Assembly: GCA_029260155.1 (NCBI GenBank)
Contig: JAJDDU010000436.1
Location: 1-15,234 of the forward strand
Direction of reading: 5' to 3'
Length of the DNA stretch: 15,234 nucleotides
Origin: Phycisphaerae bacterium
GTDB taxonomy: Bacteria > Planctomycetota > Phycisphaerae > UBA1845
Within the stretch, counting starts at the first letter, position 1; each line of letters starts with the position of its first letter. The position numbers and the translations under genes were made by a program. This document shows positions 14,514-15,234 of this stretch, one piece after another. Below the pieces are notes generated by a model, which saw only the letters and a list, made by a program, of their open reading frames with translations, was not told where the DNA came from and did no database searches.

Positions 14514-15234
14514 ATGAAAGCAGCAATGCGTAACAGACATCGAATGGACTGGGTGGCGTTTGCAGTTGTCTGCGCCGTCTTGGAAATGGGCTTCATCGCG
14601 AGTGCTGGTGAGCCCGGTAGCGGGCCGTTGACCTCCGCCCAGCAAGACGTGCTTGCTCGCCACTTCGGTTTCGGACCGCTGGAGGTATTCAAGCTTGACC
14701 ACGGCATCTCGCAACTTCGGACGGCCGACCTAAACGGCGACGGGCTAACCGACATCGTCGTCGCCAACAACAAGAAGAGCACCATCGAGGTCTTGCTCCA
14801 GCGCGCCGCCCCCCCGGAGGAGGCGGAGCAGCCCAAGGACGTTAACGACCTGCTAAATCACTGGCGCTTTGAACGAACGAAGGTGTCCGTCACATGGGAG
14901 GTAGTCTGTCTGAAGGCGGCGGATGTTAACGGTGACGGCCACACCGATATCGTCTTTTTCGGCGATCCCGGAGAACTCGTGCTCCTGCCCGGCACGGGGG
15001 ATGGCACGTTCGGCGACGCAATTACGCGACGCGTACGTGACGGTCTGACCCTGCCGTCCGGCATCGACGTGGCCGACCTCAATGCCGATGGGCGATTGGA
15101 TGTTTCCGTACTGACGGAGTCGGACGTTCTCGTATTCTATCAGGCCGAGGCCGGCGGGCTGGGGCGACCACAGAGGTACGCCCACGCACTCGAAAACCCG
15201 CTCGCGCTCAAGACGATCGACATCAACGGCGACG
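14514..15234 (+). CDS. Exported FG-GAP/VCBS repeat protein (3' end beyond right edge)
   Basis: The frame is open from ATG 14514 to the right edge, 240 codons. An N-terminal signal peptide has a basic start (MKAAMRNRHRM), then a hydrophobic stretch ending near ASAGE at residues ~30-33. FG-GAP motifs start near residues 72 (DLNGDGLTDIVVAN), 137 (DVNGDGHTDIVFFG), 188 (DLNADGRLDVSVLT) and ~236 (DINGD, cut by the edge). The protein is therefore at least four blades of a beta-propeller with calcium-binding loops. There is no lipobox, unlike the FG-GAP protein at 2278-4035. The Shine-Dalgarno is weak (GGA only). A second in-frame ATG lies at codon 5. Function and C-terminal domains are unknown. Confidence 0.85.
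   Translation, partial: MKAAMRNRHRMDWVAFAVVCAVLEMGFIASAGEPGSGPLTSAQQDVLARHFGFGPLEVFKLDHGISQLRTADLNGDGLTDIVVANNKKSTIEVLLQRAAPPEEAEQPKDVNDLLNHWRFERTKVSVTWEVVCLKAADVNGDGHTDIVFFGDPGELVLLPGTGDGTFGDAITRRVRDGLTLPSGIDVADLNADGRLDVSVLTESDVLVFYQAEAGGLGRPQRYAHALENPLALKTIDINGD

Overview
The window is about 60% G+C by eye. It carries exported proteins typical of Planctomycetes: a dockerin/PPC-domain protein, two FG-GAP (VCBS) repeat proteins, one with an ASPIC/UnbV tail, two DUF3352-like proteins with signal peptides, and a PDZ-less trypsin-like protease. A planctomycete, perhaps from a Phycisphaerae-like lineage, is the best guess. It is inferred from gene content, not from a marker gene. No tRNA, rRNA, CRISPR, transposase or phage gene was seen.

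Layout, left to right. (1) 1-2086, minus strand: the N-terminal ~695 residues of a large secreted protein with a dockerin-like EF-hand pair and two PPC-like domains, cut by the left edge. It has a clear Shine-Dalgarno, a candidate promoter and a hairpin in its leader. (2) 2278-4035, minus: a predicted lipoprotein with seven FG-GAP motifs and a C-terminal ASPIC/UnbV domain. (3) 4036-4269: a divergent intergenic region with two related palindromes, two G7 tracts and 7-bp tandem repeats. (4) 4270-6543, plus: an exported protein with a DUF3352-like core between TPR-like ends. (5) 6544-6604: a short convergent gap with an inverted repeat. (6) 14300 down to 6605, minus: five co-directional genes with gaps of 45, 1 and 13 nt and a 4-nt overlap. 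They encode a secreted HtrA-like protease, a second DUF3352-like exported protein, a bifunctional PutA, an ABC ATPase and an ABC-2 permease. (7) 14514 to the right edge, plus: an FG-GAP protein, divergent from the protease and cut by the window.

The five-gene cluster looks like one transcription unit. It combines proline-to-glutamate catabolism, an ABC-2 transporter and envelope proteins, and no common function is obvious. I did not find a clear new defence or mobile system. The strongest unexplained structure is a set of short period-7 tandem repeats with different unit sequences. They lie at or across the starts of two genes (the FG-GAP lipoprotein and putA), inside their N-terminal codons, and just after the end of the FG-GAP gene. 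Also notable are the palindrome pair between the divergent genes and a Ser in PutA where aldehyde dehydrogenases normally have the Asn of the PWNF motif.
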